Below, piece after piece: positions 23,156 through 36,100 of a stretch of DNA of 64,000 nt (the first letter of the stretch is position 1; each line of letters begins with the position of its first letter). A model generated the notes under the pieces. That model saw only the letters and a list, made by a program, of their open reading frames with translations. It was not told where the DNA came from and ran no database searches. The stretch is from Calamus simplicifolius (lineage: Eukaryota > Streptophyta > Magnoliopsida > Arecales > Arecaceae): contig UESW01005078.1 in NCBI GenBank assembly GCA_900491605.1, positions 400,840-464,839 on the forward strand. The letters are read 5' to 3'. Both the position numbers and the translations under genes were made by a program.

Positions 23156-23759
23156 ATAGAGGGTATGAAGGTTATTTACAGAGATGATTCAACTCCTCTC
23201 CATGGATTCCGGTTGGGATCTGAAGTCCCTTTTCAGGTAGGGTTCGGAGAGGCTCCAACTTCGATTGGAATTGAAAGTTTGTGCCCCGGAAATGTCTTTG
23301 TGCACCGCCTCCGGTGCACAAAGGCGTTTCCTTGCACCTCTTTCAAAGAAGAAGAAGATGACTCCATTTCCGAAATGTATTCCCGGCCGGTCACATGATC
23401 TAAGCCCAGCTGTAATTGGAATTTTTTTTAAAAAAATAATTCTTATCAAATGGACGGAGCGTGGCTTCTTTCCAATTATTTTTTCAAAACAATTCTCAAA
23501 CAAATTTCTTCTATAATAAAAAGGAAAAAAAATAGTCCGAGATAACTTTTCCAGGGAAAATAGAGGAATGAAAAAAAAAATCTAGAATAGCAAAAGACAA
23601 AAAGACAAAAAAATCCTAAATGATTTTTCTTTATCAAAAAAGAAAATATTTTAAAGACTGAAATAATTTTTTAAAAAGTAAAATATTAATAACAATTTTG
23701 GGCTCCCTCCAAGGCGCTAATTATATTTTGCATGTTTACACGGAGACCAAGGGTTGGGC
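23156..23759. other. Unassigned DNA containing a 12-bp hairpin
   Basis: No element or gene is recognised. A perfect inverted repeat CTTTGTGCACCG (23296-23307) with a CCTC loop and its complement (23312-23323) is embedded in a GC-richer block (23160-23400) that gives way to A/T-rich DNA. Confidence 0.6.
23296..23323. repeat. Perfect 12-bp inverted repeat, 4-base loop
   Basis: The arms are CTTTGTGCACCG and CGGTGCACAAAG, separated by CCTC. No T run follows on either strand, so it is not an obvious Pol III or bacterial-type terminator. Confidence 0.85.
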
Positions 23760-24500
23760 TGGGATAAATAGTTGAGAGATTTTACATGAGTTTTACTGTT
23801 TTAGAGGGGGTTAATACTCAAAAATAGTTCCGTATCAAATATAAAAAAAAAGTTTAAGTACTTATAACTCAAGTTTACTTGCTACCAATTAACTTTCGTA
23901 TAAATTTTTAGGACCACATAGTTTTGATTTGTTGACATATTAATTTGACCAACATGTGGGCTTGAGGTATTACAAATGGTATCAGAACTTATGTTTAACC
24001 CTTAGCGATTTGGATTAGTTAGTGATGATATGGGTAAAAATTAGATTGAGTGAAAGTAAGTGAAACCTTTTTGGGTTTATATTAAAGATGTACAGTGAAA
24101 ATGTAATAGATTTAATATCATAATTTTAAGTATTATAATTGGAACTTGGAAGATGACATAAATATAAGTGTGTGACTTGAGAATAATACTTATGATTCCA
24201 TATTAAAATTTCAAAGATGAATATTTTTTTTCTAAGAAGGGAAGAATGTGAGACCTAGTCTTTTTTGACTAGCTTACTTTAGAATAAGTTAAAAAATTAT
24301 AAAATAATATAATTAAAATTTTTAATTAAATATATATTTATAATATTTGGTGTTGAGTTAACTTTCTAAAGTATCTTGAATCACTCGAATCGGAGGTCAA
24401 TTGAGGAAGTTGGAAGCAATTTTATGAATGTATTGATTACTGATGAATTTTTGATAAATTATAAAAATGCCATTGATTGAAATAAGGATAATTTTAAATT
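23760..24500 (+). mobile_element. Remnant of a small LTR element (LTR end, primer site, LTR start)
   Basis: 'gaggtattaca' (23966-23976) looks like an LTR end. It is followed by ATGGTATCAGAAC (23978-23990), one base off the tRNA-Met primer site. About 250 bp later, AAGAAGGGAAGAA (24235-24247) resembles a polypurine tract and TGTGAGACCTAG (24248-24259) an LTR start. The short, non-coding internal region suggests a TRIM or a strongly deleted element. I could not align the two presumed LTRs over their length, so this is tentative. Confidence 0.4.
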
Positions 24501-25489
24501 TTTAATCCAAATTTTTATATTTAAAGTTATATTTCATGAGTTAGAAGGCAGTGTTGTGTCAAGAATCTATTTTTAAATATGTAATAGATATTTATCTTTT
24601 TTTTCTTTAAGAAATCAATATCTTATAAGAATTAGAAAATTTATTACTTTTACAAGATTAAAATTTTATGAGAAGTGGGAACCTAGAAAATCTCACGATA
24701 AATAGGGCTCAATTGAGGTCTTTTGATAATAAATCATAGTTTGAAAAGATGAAGAAGGTGAAGGTTGAAGGATCAACAAGATCAAAATGATTGATGGAGT
24801 CATTGAGAATCAGAAATTAAGGATTAGTTTTGAATAATTTTATCTAGAAAGATAAGTAACCTAATTATAAGATAGAGTATTTTATGCATTGTTCATGATT
24901 GTTAAAAAGATTTTAAACTTTGATAAATAACTTGACCAAAAATTAAGATTTTATAATATTGCAAGATTGCCAAAAATTTATTTTATAATTAATGGATGAT
25001 TATTTAAATTAAAATAATTTTTAAACTTTCATATAATCGATTATTTTGAAATAATGAGTTTTTACAATTATTTTTGAAATGTTATTAAAAGTTTAAATTC
25101 TGCATAGCATATTTATTACAAATCTAAATCAAGTAAGTAGGCTAATTATAAATTATAATATTTATTTAAATTTATTAATTATAAATATCTATTCAAGAAT
25201 TTATAAATTACTAGTTAAATATTACTATTTTATTTTCTTATGCGCCATTAATGTTTTAATACTTATTTTTATACAGTTATTTTTATATATCTATTTATTG
25301 TAAAATTTGAAGAATTATTGTTATTACAAGAATTTTATGGTATAAAAAATAAATATTAATGAATACAAAATTATTGATAATAAAATATGATTGAAACATG
25401 TAACTCTCGGTCTGCTATATAATGATAAGATGATACAATGACAATTAGAAACCTTTGCAAAGCTTTCACCAAGCTCAATACTCTTGGCT
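24501..25489. other. AT-rich DNA, no feature recognised
   Basis: A very AT-rich stretch without ORFs. It may include the rest of the LTR that begins at 24248. Confidence 0.5.
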
Positions 25490-26165
25490 AACACTGCAAT
25501 AGGATTGCAAAAATCAAAGATTACTCTGCAAGGATGAAGATTTTCTAATAAAGAATTAAATTTGGGTTGAAAGGATTCGTAGCTAAAGGCTCTAGAACAC
25601 TATTTTCTCAAATATATACAAAGCTAAAATCAATGAATTTAATTAAACTTTTCATCCAAACAACCAGGCTAAACACCCTAGTTTATAGAATCCAAGAAAT
25701 TTTACTATTGGGGTCTAATTATGCAATCCAATGGTCAACTAAAATTTAATTGTTGGGTTGTTAGAGCCCTAGGCAGTCGATCACAAGAAGAAGACTGGTA
25801 GACCGCTTAGAAGCCATACCATCCTTTGTAAAAACCAATTGATTAACCATCCTATTTAGATCGATTGACTGCTATAGCCTTCTCTATAAAAGCTGGTTAA
25901 TCAAACTATGAGTCTAGTTTCTGAAACCCTCAATCGATCAATCACTGCTGTGCTAGACGACCATACTCAAAGTTGGTCAACTGCACATGCTCTTGGCCAA
26001 CCACTCCAAGGGTTATCCTATATTTTAAACTTGATCTTCAATAATTTTTTTGTTCCAAAACCTAACCTAATTAGTTTTAATGAATTTGGGCCTTGTGCAA
26101 CATCCCTCTTACCAAGTTTTGCAAAATATTGTCCTTAGAAAAAATAAAAATTACTCCTAGGACTA
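25490..26165. repeat. LTR-like repeat, copy B (related to 16240-16920)
   Basis: It shares ordered phrases with copy A, for example 'ggctctagaacactattttc' (25589-25608) and 'ccttgtgcaacatccctctt' (26092-26111) followed by ACCAAGTT. The middle is rich in GATCGA/GGTTGATTAAC-like motifs (25770-25990). It is strongly diverged from copy A and no boundaries were found. Confidence 0.4.
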
Positions 26166-27300
26166 TGCATAATTCAGGTACGTGAAAATGAAACTTAAGT
26201 TTCTCATAATTCAAGTACATGCCAAATGACATTTGTGCTTGTATTTGGGCTTTATTGCTAGGATTTTTATTCTCTTTATCCTAGATCGCCAGATCGGTCA
26301 AACTACACATATAATATGTCGAAGGCCAACTCATCTTATACATAAAACACTTGAAGGAGGGGTTTAAATTGCCAGTCCATTCCTTCAATAGTCAAATTTT
26401 ATCTTCATATAATATTGCTTTAACCTAGCTACTCCCTAACTATTTTAGGATAGTGGTTGGTTTTATTTCGCATATGCTTGAGTTCAGGATACCTTTGTCT
26501 CAAGCTATTTTCTACCTTCTTCCATCCCACTGAGGTCGAGTGGTGATATTATTTAGCTTAAAAAAGGCAAAGAAAATTTAGTCGATAGTCCTTCCATCTA
26601 CAAATGAAAAAATAAGTTTTTCTTTGTATCGTTGGCTGAGGGTGTCTGTCCATTCGAGATAGCTTGCCAACATCCAAACCTTTGCCCTAACCATGTCTTG
26701 ATCCTCATTCCCATGGAATAAGAAGCCACAAATTAGCTTAAGCAATCAATCCCTCATCTAAACGTTCTCTTTGCTGACGAGGCCCTTAGTTGAGCTAGGC
26801 TTAGTCAAGCAACCATGAGTAATTCTAAACTTGGTGCTTCATCTTTTTCTTTTATTTTATTCTTCATTATCCAAGATATCTAATTTTGATCTTTCGTTGC
26901 CTCTAAAGGATGCCAAACTTAGCAAAGATAAGGATAGTGGTTATGTAGAAGGCATTGAGTGGCAGCTCATTGACCCAAAGCATTGATGGGAACCTGACCA
27001 ACCCTTGTTAGGTCTTCCATCCCTAGTACCTCAACCTAGTACTATGCCAAATTTGAAGAACATGTTGAAGAGGCTGAGTAGCATGGGTCTGCCAACTTTG
27101 CACCCCTTATGAAGGTCATGTACGAAGGCCACCCTCCATGCCAAGGTCCAAGAGGCAAAAATGGCAATAAAGATGTTAGGGTTGAGCCTCAAGTGGAGTC
27201 AGGTGCCGAGCAATCAACCTAAGCACCCAAGGTTAGCATGACCTTATCAAACAATATTTAGGACTTAATTAATCTTTCACCTAAGTTTCAAACAATAAGG
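26166..27300. other. Decayed sequence, one short minus-strand frame at 26578-26746
   Basis: No element is assigned with confidence. The minus strand is open for about 55 codons and reads LKLICGFLFHGNEDQDM then KVWMLASYLEWTDTLSQRYKEK. The composition looks protein-like but I do not recognise it. The right edge may be part of the copia remnant that follows. Confidence 0.35.
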
Positions 27301-28655
27301 AATAAATGGTTCTCAAAATTAAGCACAAGACTAATAAGTCCATTGAAAAATATAAGGCTCATCTCCTGACTAAGGGCTGTACATAAAAAGAATGAATCAA
27401 TTATAAAAAAAATATTTTCTTTAGTTTAAAGATTTCCATCGATTTCCCTTATTATAATCATTGTCGCATATATGGATATATAACTCTATTAAATGAATGT
27501 TACATTTCTTAATTTTTTAATGGAGAGCTAGATAATGTGATTTATATAAATCAACCCATTGATTTTGCAGTTATAGGCTTGGAGCATGAGGTATGTAGGC
27601 TCCATCAATCTATTTATGGCCTTAAACAAGCATCAAAAAAATGGAAACCTATATTTCATTGAGTAATGTTAACAAATAGGTTTATGATGTTGGAGGAAGA
27701 CCATTGTGTGCATGTCAAATGATCCAAAGGTAGTTTTGCAAAATTGAGAAAGATATGGGTAATTTCAGAGACTTTGAAATGAAAGTATGGGTAAAGTTAA
27801 TTATATACTAGGTGTTAAGATCTTAAGAGATTAATTTAAGAGGCTTATTAGTTTGTCTTAAGAGACATATCAAGAAGATGCTTGAGTAATATCAAATGCA
27901 TAATTGTAAACTCATAGATCTTTTTGCCAAGAAAAATATAAGCCTAAGTCTTTATATGGGTCTCAAGATTCTAAAATAAGTACTAAAGATGTCTAGAATT
28001 CTCTTACTCTATCACAATCAAAAGCCTTACGTATGTAATGATGTATACATGGTCTGACATATGATATATTGTTGGCCTTGTCAATCATTATTAAACAAAT
28101 CTGGGATTTATACATTGGAGAGTAATTAAAAGGATATTGAGATACCTCAAAGTGATATTCAGTTATATGTTTTGTTATAAAGGAAAGGATTTGTAGTTGG
28201 AAGGTTGGAGAGGTGATCTAAATGAGCATAAATCAACTTTAGGATATGCTTTCTTACTTAATAACAATGTGGTCTTATAGAGTAGTAAGAAGCAATTCTA
28301 TATAATCTTGTCAGCCATGAAGGCTGATCACATAGCATGTTCCTTAAAAGTTCAGGAAGTTGTTTGGCCAAGAAGGTTTTTACACATCTTGGTATTGTCA
28401 CACATGCATTAGAACCTATGATAATTTATTATGATAGCATAACTATACTGGCTTATGTCAAAGATACTAAATATTATAATAGAATCAAACACAACCAAAT
28501 AAAGTACTATATCATAAGAGATTGTGACATAGAAGAAATAAGTGGTCTTTAATCACATCACTATAAGATAGATGGTTGCATATCCACTTATCAAACCAAT
28601 TACTAGAGACTATATCACATGTTAAAGCCATAGGACTGCATAGGATGTTATCTTA
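27301..28655 (+). pseudogene. Copia 3 reverse transcriptase and RNase H remnant, heavily decayed
   Basis: Recognisable blocks appear in order but in changing frames: VLKIKHKTNKSIEKYKAHL (27308 on), FNGELDNVIYINQP (about 27515-27560), VCRLHQSIYGLKQASKKW (27591-27644), then LSAMKADHIACS and a DSITILAYVKD block (28430-28470), and HVKAIGLHRM (28618-28650). These are the copia reverse transcriptase and RNase H landmarks. The sequence jumps from the HCVHVK block straight to the region just before VNYILGVKI, so the catalytic YVDD part is missing. Every frame has many stops. It appears older than the other copia copies here. Confidence 0.8.
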
Positions 28656-31600
28656 TGCATATGACCATAGTGTACTTATATATTGTTATTTTGCATTAAT
28701 ATAATAGATGTTTTTTATCAGCAATTATGTTGATGCTGATTTCTTTTGGACATAATATATGAGTTATACTTAGTATAATAAGTATATTGATGTGCTAAGA
28801 TTGGCTCACTTACATGAGCAATCGTGTTTGCATTAAGAGGAAGAGCGAAGATGAAACATAATTGAATTTAAGATGCAAGAAATAAGTTTAGTTCAATTTA
28901 TTAATATGTCATCCCGATGAAGATTAAAATAAGGTTCTTTATATTTAAGAGTCGATATGGATACCTCTCCACCATCTATAAAGTCTATAAATAGCCAAAT
29001 ATGAGATTTTTTTTTCTTGCTTTATTGATAGTGAGTAGATTGAAAACTCAAGTTAATTGCTTGAGATGTGACTAAACAATGACACATATGATGTTCAAGA
29101 GAAAAAGCATATGCTGTGAGTTATAGAACAACTCCACTATAGCATGATGCTTTTCATACTACACATGCTTAATGACCTTTTTAGGAAGTGAATGAATGGA
29201 TCCCCACTTTTCTCACTTTGTGAGTCTAGAAAGATCATAACTTTGATCTCAATAGCCTATATAACTTTTAACAATGTTATAAAATGAAGAGCTTATGTTT
29301 GCTACTCTAGCATATTTGCTATGGATATAGATGATGTAGCTTAAAGGAATATTACTAGGAGAGTAGTTGCTTAAGTTTTTAGTGACATTAGAGCAAAATA
29401 AAGATAAATTTGGAGTTACACCATATACTTGTATTTGCTGATGTGTCAGATATGTCACTTTGATAAGCTTGAAAATAATTGTGAATACTTATGAAGTTAA
29501 ATAGAGGTTAGGCATGAATCTCTTCAGGGATTGAGAGATATTTGATTTACTCTAATCAAATGAGTATGGGATGCAATGATACAAATGTTTCTTTTAATTT
29601 AATGATAATGTTTTCATCTTGATCCTAATAGTTTCTTCCTTGGAGCTTAAAAGTATAGGTGTATCCATTGTCGCATGACTCGTTTTAATACTTGTATATA
29701 TATATATAAGATTTAGATCCCATCATATGTGAGTAGAAGATGTTAGGCATTGGATTCAAATTTGGTACCTATGAGGGCTAACTCAACTTAACTCATGTAA
29801 TCCAGGCATAAGGAAGTCTAGGTTTATTTATATTAAACTCTCAAGATGGATTTTTGGGAACTGAGAAAACTATCGATCAGTTTTTTTTTTTTTTTTTAAA
29901 TGGAGAGTGGCTTTCTCTTTAGAACTTGTCCGGGAGCACAGATGATCTCTTATATTCACATGGGAGGAGGACTATGGATCTGAATGCTTAAGAAGATATA
30001 TAATTGAGTTTGGAACGAAGCAGATATTTGAGTTTGGAATACAAGCTTTATTCTTCGATCTATAACCAAGACTTAGATAACATGGGAAGAAAATTAAAGA
30101 ACTCTGAATTACTTCATATTACTTTCAATTTCAGCTCCAAAGAGAGCTGTGTTTATATTTATTGCATTGGTTTCTGCCACCAGATTGTTTAAAAAAAAAA
30201 ATACAAATAAATCTCACGGATCTTTTAATTGGCTGCGATGACACTAATTAAGTGCGCCGACTGGAACCAAAGTCTTGCATGCCTGATTAATGTAGATCAC
30301 CTGAAACAAGATCATACTTTGATGGTGCGTAATCTTTTTATTATTGCAGCTGGTTTGCATTATCCAAAGGACTGCACTAAACAGTAACGATGCATCACTT
30401 TCTTTCAACACTAAGTCTCCTCGGGACAGACGTTAATTGCCACTAGGGCCTAGGTAGGATTTCGCTAGCACTAGCAGTCAACAACTAGATCGCAGACAGA
30501 GGGCATATATCGCCCTCTTCCTTCTTCGTCTCCACTTCCGATGTTTCATTCCGTGGGAGAAGGAAGATCTCGAATCAGCAGCACTCGCCCACTTTCAGAC
30601 CTGAATAGTCCCGTTTAATTATCTGCACTGCTTCCTTCCTCCTTTTTATCCAACGTCTTATGCATGGTTTCACCGCTTTCCACGAAGAATACGACGTGCC
30701 ATGGACTGGAACCAGAGGGAGAATGCGAGACCCGAGAGCGAGACGTGGGGCGTCTGATGATGTTCTCTGCGGCAACCGTACCGGCCACAACGCCGTGTCA
30801 GATGGCAGACGCGATGACCGAGGGTAATGGAGTCCCCGGTGTTTGACGGCAAATCAATAGGCACGTGTGATCGATCCATGTAAGAGATCGCATAAATGAC
30901 TCGGTTCGTGTTGGAGAGCCATGTGATTGATATTTGATAGCCATCGCCTTCGTCTCTCTCTTTTAATGCCCTTTTGCTTGTACCTATTATTATAGCTCAG
31001 ATCATTCATTAGTTTCAAAATCATTTAGTTCTAAATGATCGAATAAAAAATTAATTAATAATAAATTTAAAGTATTATAATTTTTTTAATAATACAATGT
31101 ATTTGTTTTATACATACTATAAGCTACTCAGAAGTTATTTACCGTTGATATTTTTAGGATGGCTCTATATAAACTCAATCATCAGTTGATGGATAATCTT
31201 TTCTTTCTATTTGTTAATTAACTTTCGTGCATCCAAATAAATTGATTCTTATACCATCCGTAATGCTTCAAATGCATTTATTGGTTCATAATTAATTCAT
31301 TAGTAAATCAAATTTATACGGTCCTAAAAGCTCGAAATGAAATTAATCAGCAAATAAATTTAAATTATAACTATTTAAATTTTTATTATTAATAGAATTA
31401 TTTTTAAATATTAAAAATAGGGTGTATAAACGTACAATAATGATCCAGTACCATGAATTAAGCCAAAAGATCACGGGCAAGATATCGTCCCGCTTGCATG
31501 GCAGTGGAGAAGCAGTAAGAATTATTTCAAATGCCTTTATATTTGTTAGAGGAAAAAGTCTCGGTAAACTTTGTTGCAGCATGATCGAATGCAATAATTT

Positions 31601-33138
31601 ATTTATATATAAATTTATGCATTAGCGACGTGAGACTCATGAGCCGAGCGCCCCCTGACTTTTAGTTGTTGAAGCTGGTTAGTTGATTATGTCATATCCA
31701 ATCAATGGCCCACTTTTAGTCCTGCTAGCATGGCATATTATTAGTACGATCCATACATGTAATCACGTGTCAAATTCCATTCCGAATATATATAATATAT
31801 ATATATATATATAGCACCATTTGCTAACGTTATTCCATTACTGCTAAAGGAGCCAATAATGTGAATTTAGTAATTCCATCGTCAAATCTTGGAAATCATA
31901 CCGGTAAGAGAACCGTTTACGTGCATGTAATTAGTACGTGCCCGGATGCATTGCTCCTCCGTGATTATAAAACCTTGGGCAGATGCATGGCTGCTTCATA
32001 GCATCCCTCTGCCTGCGCATGGTACCAAAAAGCGCGCACCGATCCAAACCATCCGCCTTCGATGATGGTGACCGCTCCAGCAGTGGTAACAACCAGGGCC
32101 ACCGACCGCTGTTGTCCTCTCGATCTGACGGACGACCGGTGGTCCCTCCCGTCCGCTGTGAGCACCGGATATTAATTCTTTGGGAGAGGGGCGAGGCCGA
32201 GGCCGAGGCTCGCATGTTACACATGCCGTTCACCGTCTGCCCTGCCAATAGTTTCGGACTGCCAACTCTTTCACAGATCACAGTAACGTAGCCAACAGCG
32301 ACCAACGATCCCTTTTCTCTCTCTCTCTCTTGCCCAGCGACCCAGTGAGCAAGTTTGTCTTCACTCTACGTTTGTCAGCCAGCACCATCTCCGTCCTCCG
32401 GCGGTTCGCCTCGCAGGCTTTCAAGCCTGCAGACCCGCTGGTTCATCCAATGGCTCCCATGCATATGACTACGTGCATCAGACGGCTTTCGTGGGTTGCC
32501 GTGATTTGCGAGAACGGGCAAGGGGGGGAATCAGAATATAATACCAACAAGTAAATTAAGCACCCCTTTTGGTTGGGTGAATGCATGGCCATTAATGCGT
32601 CGCAGTTCTGGTAGCTGGCTTCCGTGAAATGGCCGCAGATCAGCCATGCATGCATGCCTTGGGCAGCGTAGATGAGATCCAACTGGCTGGTCAACGCTAG
32701 GTCACGTGATCATCGTGGTTCGTAGGACCTATATTCTGCGCTTGGGTGCCAGCCGCCAGGAGGGGAAGAAGCCAAACTAAAATTAGACGAGGATGAGATA
32801 TGGACGTGGGTCTCTAATGTCCAAAATCCTTCCATTGATTGTATCAACAAAATCAGCAGCTACCCTTGGAGCATTGCATGCCAAAATTTCGTTTGCGCAT
32901 ATCTGAAAAAGAATTAATCTTTTATATATGTTTGGATTAACTATTAATCAATAACACTTAAAGATATCCTAATAGTTAATTCAAATAAAACTTAAAAACT
33001 AAATATATTAATACGATTTGAATCCTTTAGATTTGTGGCTCATGTGTAGCTTGAAAGATTCGAATTTGCCATTTCTTTAATTTTTCATATCTACTCATGA
33101 GGGATTAACTAAGCCAGACCCAATCCATCCATGTAATT
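28656..33138. other. Unassigned intergenic DNA, partly GC-rich
   Basis: 28656-30000 is AT-rich, possibly the decayed LTR and flank of copia 3. 30480-30850 and 31920-32760 are clearly GC-richer and have several overlapping open frames on both strands, none with a motif I know. A (TA)n run lies at 31789-31812 and a (CT)n run at 32316-32329. The GC-rich blocks could be 5' ends or promoters of small genes, but nothing in the sequence proves it. The right end (33134-33138, TAATT) is the left flank of the next element. Confidence 0.5.
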
Positions 33139-36100
33139 TGATACAACCAGTTAATAGGCCCATGGGCAGTAAAAATAGAAATTTTCAAACAATTTAATGG
33201 CCTCATAAAGCCACGCATACCCGACAGCTCCAAGGCCGACAGCTCTAAGGCCATGCCTCCAAGGTCGACAGCTCCATGGCAGGCAGCCCCAGCACCTTCC
33301 AAGCCGGCCTCGGCATGTCCCAGCCAGACGGTCCCGACACCTTCCAGCCGACCCCGGTATGTCCAAGCCAGGCGGCCCCGACACCTTCCAGCCAGCCCCG
33401 GCATGTCCCAGCCAGGCGGCCCCGGCGTGTCCAAGCCAGGCGGCCCCAGCACCTTTCCAGTCGGCCCCGGTATGTCCAAGCCAGGCGACCCCGGCACCTT
33501 CCAAGCCAGCCCCGGTATGTCCAAGCCAGGCGGCCCCGACACCTTCCAAGCCGGCCCCGGCGAGTCCAAGCCAGGCGGCCCCGGCACCTTCCCAGCCTAC
33601 CCCGGCATGTCCAAGCCAGGCGGCCTCGGCACCTTCCAGCCGGCCCCGGCATGTCACAGCCAGGCGGCCCTGGCACCTTCAAGCCAGCCCCGGCACCTTC
33701 CCAACCGGCCACGGCATGTCCCAGCCAGGCGGCCCCGGCACCTTCCAGCCGGCCCCGACGTGTCCAAGCCAGGCGGCCCCGGCACCTTTCCAGCCGGCCC
33801 CGGTATGTCCAAGCCAGGCGGCCCCGACACCTTCCAAGCCGGCCCCGGTATGTCCAAGCCAGGCGGCCCCGGCACCTTCCAAGCCGACCCCGACATGTCC
33901 CAGCCAGGCGGTCCCGGCACCTTCCAGCCGGCCCCGGTATGTCCAAGCCAGGCGGCCCCGACACCTTCCAAGCCGGCCTGGTGTGTCCAAGCCAGGCAGC
34001 CCCGGCACCTTCCCAGCCGGCCCCGGCATGTCCCAGCCAGGCGGCTCCGGCACCTTCCTAGCCGGCCCCGGCGTGTCCAAGCCAGGCGGCCCCGGCACCT
34101 TCCAAGCCGGCCCCGGTATGTCCAAGCCAGGCGGCCCCGGCACCTTCCAAGCCGGCCCCGGCGTGTCCAAGCCAGGTGGCCCCGGCACCTTCCCAGCCGG
34201 TCCCGGCATGTCCCAGCCAGGCAGCCCCGGGGTGTCCAAGCCAGGCGGCCCAGGCACCTTTCCAGCCGGCCCCGATATGTCCAAGATAGGCGGCCCCAGC
34301 ACCTTCCAAGCTGGCCCCGGCATGTCCCAGCAGGCGGCCCCAGCACCTTCCAAGCCGGCCCCGGTATGTCCAAGCCAGTCGGCCCCGGCATGTCCCAGCC
34401 ATGCGGTCCCGACACCTTCCAGCCGGCCCCGGTATGTCCAAGCCAGGCGGCCCCGACACCTTCCAAGCCGGCCCCTGCGTGTCCAAGCCAGGCGGCCCCG
34501 GCACCTTCCCAGCCGGCCCCGGCATGTCCCAGCCAGGCGGCCCCGGCACCTTCCCAGCCGGCCCCGGCGTGTCCAAGCCAGGCGGCCCCGGCACCTTCCC
34601 AGCCGGCCCCGGCGTGTCCAAGCCAGGCGGCCCCGGCACCTTTCCAGCCGGCCCCGGTATGTCCAAGCCAGGCGGCCCCGGCACCTTCCAAGCCGGCCCC
34701 GGCATGTCCAAGCCAGGCGGCCCCGGCACCTTCCAAGCCGGCCCCGGCATGTCCCAGCCAGGCGGCCCCGGCACCTTCCCAGCCGGCCCCGGCGTGTCCA
34801 AGCCAGGCGGCCCCGGCACCTTCCCAGCCGGCCCCGGCGTGTCCAAGCCAGGCGGCCCCGGCACCTTTCCAGCCGGCCCCGGTATGTCCAAGCCAGGCGG
34901 CCCCGGCACCTTCCAAGCCGGCCCCGGCATGTCCAAGCCAGGCGGCCCCGGCACCTTCCAAGCCGGCCCCGGCATGTCCCAGCCTGGCTGTCCCGGCACC
35001 TTCCAGCCGGCCCCGGTATGTCCAAGCCAGGCGGCCCCGGCACCTTCCCAGCCGGCCCCGGCGTGTCCAAGCCAGGCGGCCCCGGCACCTTCCCAGCCGG
35101 CCCCGACGTGTCCAAGCCAGGCGGCCCCGGCACCTTTCTAGCCGGCCCCGGTATGTCCAAGCCAGGCGGCCCCGACACCTTCCAAGCCGGCCCCGGTATG
35201 TCCAAGCCAGGCGGCCCCGGCACCTTCCAAGCCGACCCCGACATGTCCCAGCCAGGCGGTCCCGGCACCTTCCAGCCGGCCCCGGTATGTCCAAGCCAGG
35301 CGGCCCCGACACCTTCCAAGCCGGCCCTGGTGTGTCCAAGCCAGGCAGCCCCGGCACCTTCCCAGCCGGCCCCGGCATGTCCCAGCCAGGCGGCTCCGGC
35401 ACCTTCCTAGCCGGCCCCGGCGTGTCCAAGCCAGGCGGCCCCGGCACCTTCCAAGCCGGCCCCGGTATGTCCAAGCCAGGCGGCCCCGGCACCTTCCAAG
35501 CCGGCCCCGGTGTGTCCAAGCCAGGTGGCCCCGGCACCTTCCCAGCCGGTCCCGGCATGTCCCAGCCAGGCAGCCCCGGGGTGTCCAAGCCAGGCGGCCC
35601 AGGCACCTTTCCAGCCGGCCCCGATATGTCCAAGATAGGCGGCCCCAGCACCTTCCAAGCTGGCCCCGACATGTCCCAGCAGGCGGCCCCAGCACCTTCC
35701 AAGCCGGCCCCGGTATGTCCAAGCCAGTCGGCCCCGGCATGTCCCAGCCATGCGGTCCCGACACCTTCCAGCCGGCCCCGGTATGTCCAAGCCAGGCGGC
35801 CCCGACACCTTCCAAGCCGGCCCCTGCGTGTCCAAGCCAGGCGGCCCCGGCACCTTCCCAGCCGGCCCCGGCATGTCCCAGCCAGGCGGCCCCGGCACCT
35901 TCCCAGCCGGCCCCGGCGTGTCCAAGCCAGGCGGCCCCGGCACCTTTCCAGCCGGCCCCGGTATGTCCAAGCCAGGCGGCCCCGGCACCTTCCAAGCCGG
36001 CCCCGGCATGTCCAAGCCAGGCGGCCCCGGCACCTTCCAAGCCGGCCCCGGCATGTCCCAGCCTGGCTGTCCCGCACCTTCTAGCCGGCCCCGGTATGTC

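Noticed and set aside
25567..26138. 60- and 76-codon frames in the LTR-like repeat
   Set aside because: No protein landmark. The region matches another non-coding repeat copy at 16 kb.
31931..32694. Several frames on both strands in a GC-rich block
   Set aside because: They overlap each other in conflicting frames and carry no recognisable domain. High GC alone lengthens open frames.
33253..36084. 943-codon and similar long open frames that look like a proline-rich or collagen-like protein
   Set aside because: Equally long frames exist on both strands and in other phases of the same 45-bp tandem repeat, and the sequence is bounded by LTR landmarks. The openness follows from the repeat period.
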